Source: Tubulanus polymorphus (lineage: Eukaryota > Nemertea > Palaeonemertea > Tubulaniformes > Tubulanidae). From it: a stretch of 64,000 bases of DNA. Position numbers and translations under genes: made by a program. The DNA is taken from the NCBI RefSeq assembly GCF_964204645.1, contig NC_134027.1, positions 4,390,485 through 4,454,484 of the forward strand, written 5' to 3'. The notes below the pieces were generated by a model that was given only the letters and a program-made list of their open reading frames with translations, was not told the DNA's origin and searched no databases. Shown in pieces: positions 61,969 to 64,000 of the stretch (within the stretch, counting starts at the first letter, position 1; each line of letters begins with the position of its first letter).

Positions 61969-64000
61969 CTAAAATTTAAAAGAAATATATGATAAAATCA
62001 TTTAAAGACTGTAGATTACTTTATCGTATTCTCATGATATAATACAAAATTTACTATGAGTGGTTTTTACTGTTATTGTGTATCTATTCGTGGTATGATT
62101 TATAACTATGAATACCAGAACTTGTTTTGCGACGTTTGATTCGCAAAGTAGCCCACAACCCGGACAGGTGACACGTTCGCGCACAATAGGTTATCAAAAA
62201 ATGATAATCGTGCGTAAAAGTGCGGCTAACCGACGACTGCACCGAGAAAACCACAACAAACATAGAAAATATTCCCGGAATCGTTGATCATTTAGACAGA
62301 ATATATCTGAACGAACCAGGATTTCCAACAGGTTCTCTTTTAATGCAGTTCACAAACTAGATCAATTCTGTCATTTATCAATGATAATCAAATTACGTGT
62401 CTAGGCAGACAATATTATGATCTATCACGAGCATAATACACAGCGTTGAAATATAGATCGTTTTTATCGTCATTATTTCACGGCGAGTGTTTTATCGTAA
62501 GTAGTCCTCTAGTGCGAGGGACACACTTGAATAATTTATACTCGTCGTGTGAGATCCTTGACCAATTTTTTTTCTTTTGTCCGTTCGATGACCAGCGCGC
62601 AAAGAATGACCAACGATTTTAGACGCATCCAAAAAAGACATTCTCATTAACATATGAACATTAGTGAACAATAATGTCTCGTAAAAAATGTCATAGGATT
62701 TTGACATACGAGAAATATTTGAGTACTTGTTTGAAGAAAAACCCTGGAAACTCGGGAGGCACGTGGTATACTTCAAAGAAAGGTTGACCTGTGGCATTGG
62801 TCATCGGTACAGGGTGAGTTATCGATGTGCCCGAGCCAGACAATAGCGATTGAGCTGGTAATGATGCGTCCTATTCTATCATTGCATCATGAATGAATCT
62901 GACGACTTGAGATGGAATTAATATTCGCTACAGGTATCGACTAGACAAACGCATCTCATTTAGCAAGTCAATACTGTAACACTATCACCTGACCATCTGT
63001 CTCTCATTTCACAGACGATTTTCATTTCAAAAAACCAATCTATTTTTGAGATGATATCATGATGCTATCATTCCATATTGAATCATTGCTTTCCTTTTAT
63101 TAAATCATACGAGCAATGGCACCTAAGATAAACACATAACATTTATTTCATTTTTGATACTACAATGCGAGAACGCAAAGCGAGCTCATCAATGACCGTT
63201 TTATTGCAAATATTTGTGTGGTTAATGGGAAACATTCTTCTCCGAAAAACAATTCAGAAAACAGGAATGTTTTTCTTATCAGTGAAACATTCCCTAACAG
63301 AATGAGCGATGTGTCTACGGCTCATGTTCTAGAGATCAAATCTCCGAATTATTCCTAGAAAACATTTCATGAAAAAACTACACATTATTCTATTTATATT
63401 ATACTTATTAACGATACAAGCCGTGATTTCAGTGACTCTCAAAAATGTATAAATAGCATTTAATCGTGATGAAACTATTTCGACAACAGAAATTATCAAG
63501 AGTTGTTATCATCCAGAGCAAGAGACGAGACTTACAAAAATGCACAGAATCCACCCACAACAAGTATTATCATTGACACTAGTTAGTAGTACTCATTACA
63601 AACATCTGAGCTATTTATTTGGAGCTGATTATACTCCTCGACTCGGCGAACCAGGAATCTGAGAAAACCCTATCAAACATCGACAAAATAATACGCAAAT
63701 GTCTGGTCTAAAACTGGGGTTAGTTTGACCTTGGAGTAATCATCTAGTCACGATAATCTCTCCAAGGTTATTTTTTTCATTTTGTCTCTAATGTTGTCTC
63801 ACTTAACAGACACGGACTGTAATAATTCTTTACTCTCTAAAGCTCTGGTTTATTCTGTAACATAAATGTTGTAATAAGTACAGATGATAAAAACTAACAT
63901 TAACGTCCATGCAGCTGCGCAGTATAGCACTGGTGTGTATAATCAAGTATAAATTAGTCCTATGAGTTTGGATATGAATATAATCATGATCGTTTTTTAA
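61969..64000. other. CBFB intron 3 (partial, runs off the window)
   Basis: I looked for the preceding CBFB exon (the VATGTNLSL-type segment) on the minus strand and did not find it. The region holds an unexplained 60-codon open stretch (62691-62870, minus) and an inverted repeat at 63728-63768. Confidence 0.5.
63728..63768. repeat. Inverted repeat ACCTTGGAG / CTCCAAGGT
   Basis: Nine-base perfect arms (63728-63736 and 63760-63768) with a 23-nt loop. The left arm plus TAATCA matches the hairpin at 1773-1787. Probably a small dispersed palindromic repeat. Confidence 0.4.

Noticed and set aside
62492-62797. 101-codon minus-strand frame as CBFB exon 3
   Set aside because: It lacks the VATGTNLSL-type signature and the residues expected before the exon-4 junction, and shows no matching donor.

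Overview
The window is animal nuclear DNA. It is AT-rich and holds intron-dense genes with GT..AG introns, and every identified protein has a clear bilaterian orthologue. The protein sequences and a divergent orphan-type GPCR fit a marine invertebrate, most likely a lophotrochozoan; I cannot name the species. Exon coordinates were worked out by hand from splice sites, reading frame and remembered family sequences. No alignment program was run.

Left part (1-29.6 kb), compact housekeeping genes. 1-3.3 kb is non-coding with small repeats, including a foldback element. COG7 (minus, 23 coding exons, 3422-8176) encodes a Golgi vesicle-tethering subunit. It lies head to head with QARS (plus, 22 coding exons, 8458-20525), the cytosolic glutaminyl-tRNA synthetase, and only 281 bp separate their start codons. 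The 7.35-kb intron 11 of QARS holds a complete single-coding-exon class A GPCR on the opposite strand (13800-15128). QARS is tail to tail with a C8orf82/UPF0598 orthologue (minus, 21141-22013). That gene is head to head with KATNB1 (plus, 19 coding exons, 22739-28357), the katanin p80 subunit.

Middle (29.9-33.2 kb), tRNA-Ile(AAT). Four gene-length copies occur as two inverted pairs. The left pair is mutated; the right pair is perfect and identical.

Right part (33.1-64 kb). A tandem duplication of 2 x 8,627 bp (33144-41770 and 41771-50397) begins inside the fourth tRNA gene. It contains no complete protein gene. It does carry the last coding exon and 3' UTR of core-binding factor beta (CBFB, minus strand). 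Two further CBFB exons lie at 60069-60188 and 61852-61968, and the 5' exons are outside the window. Nearly everything from 45.6 to 64 kb is therefore CBFB intron, and the terminal exon is present twice. I saw no difference between the copies, so this is either a very recent duplication or a false duplication in the assembly.

No operon, CRISPR, virus or bacterial-type system was seen. The main discoveries are structural: a start-codon-only exon in COG7, an antisense GPCR nested in QARS and lacking several class A hallmarks, repeated rearrangement at tRNA-Ile genes, and the duplicated CBFB 3' end.
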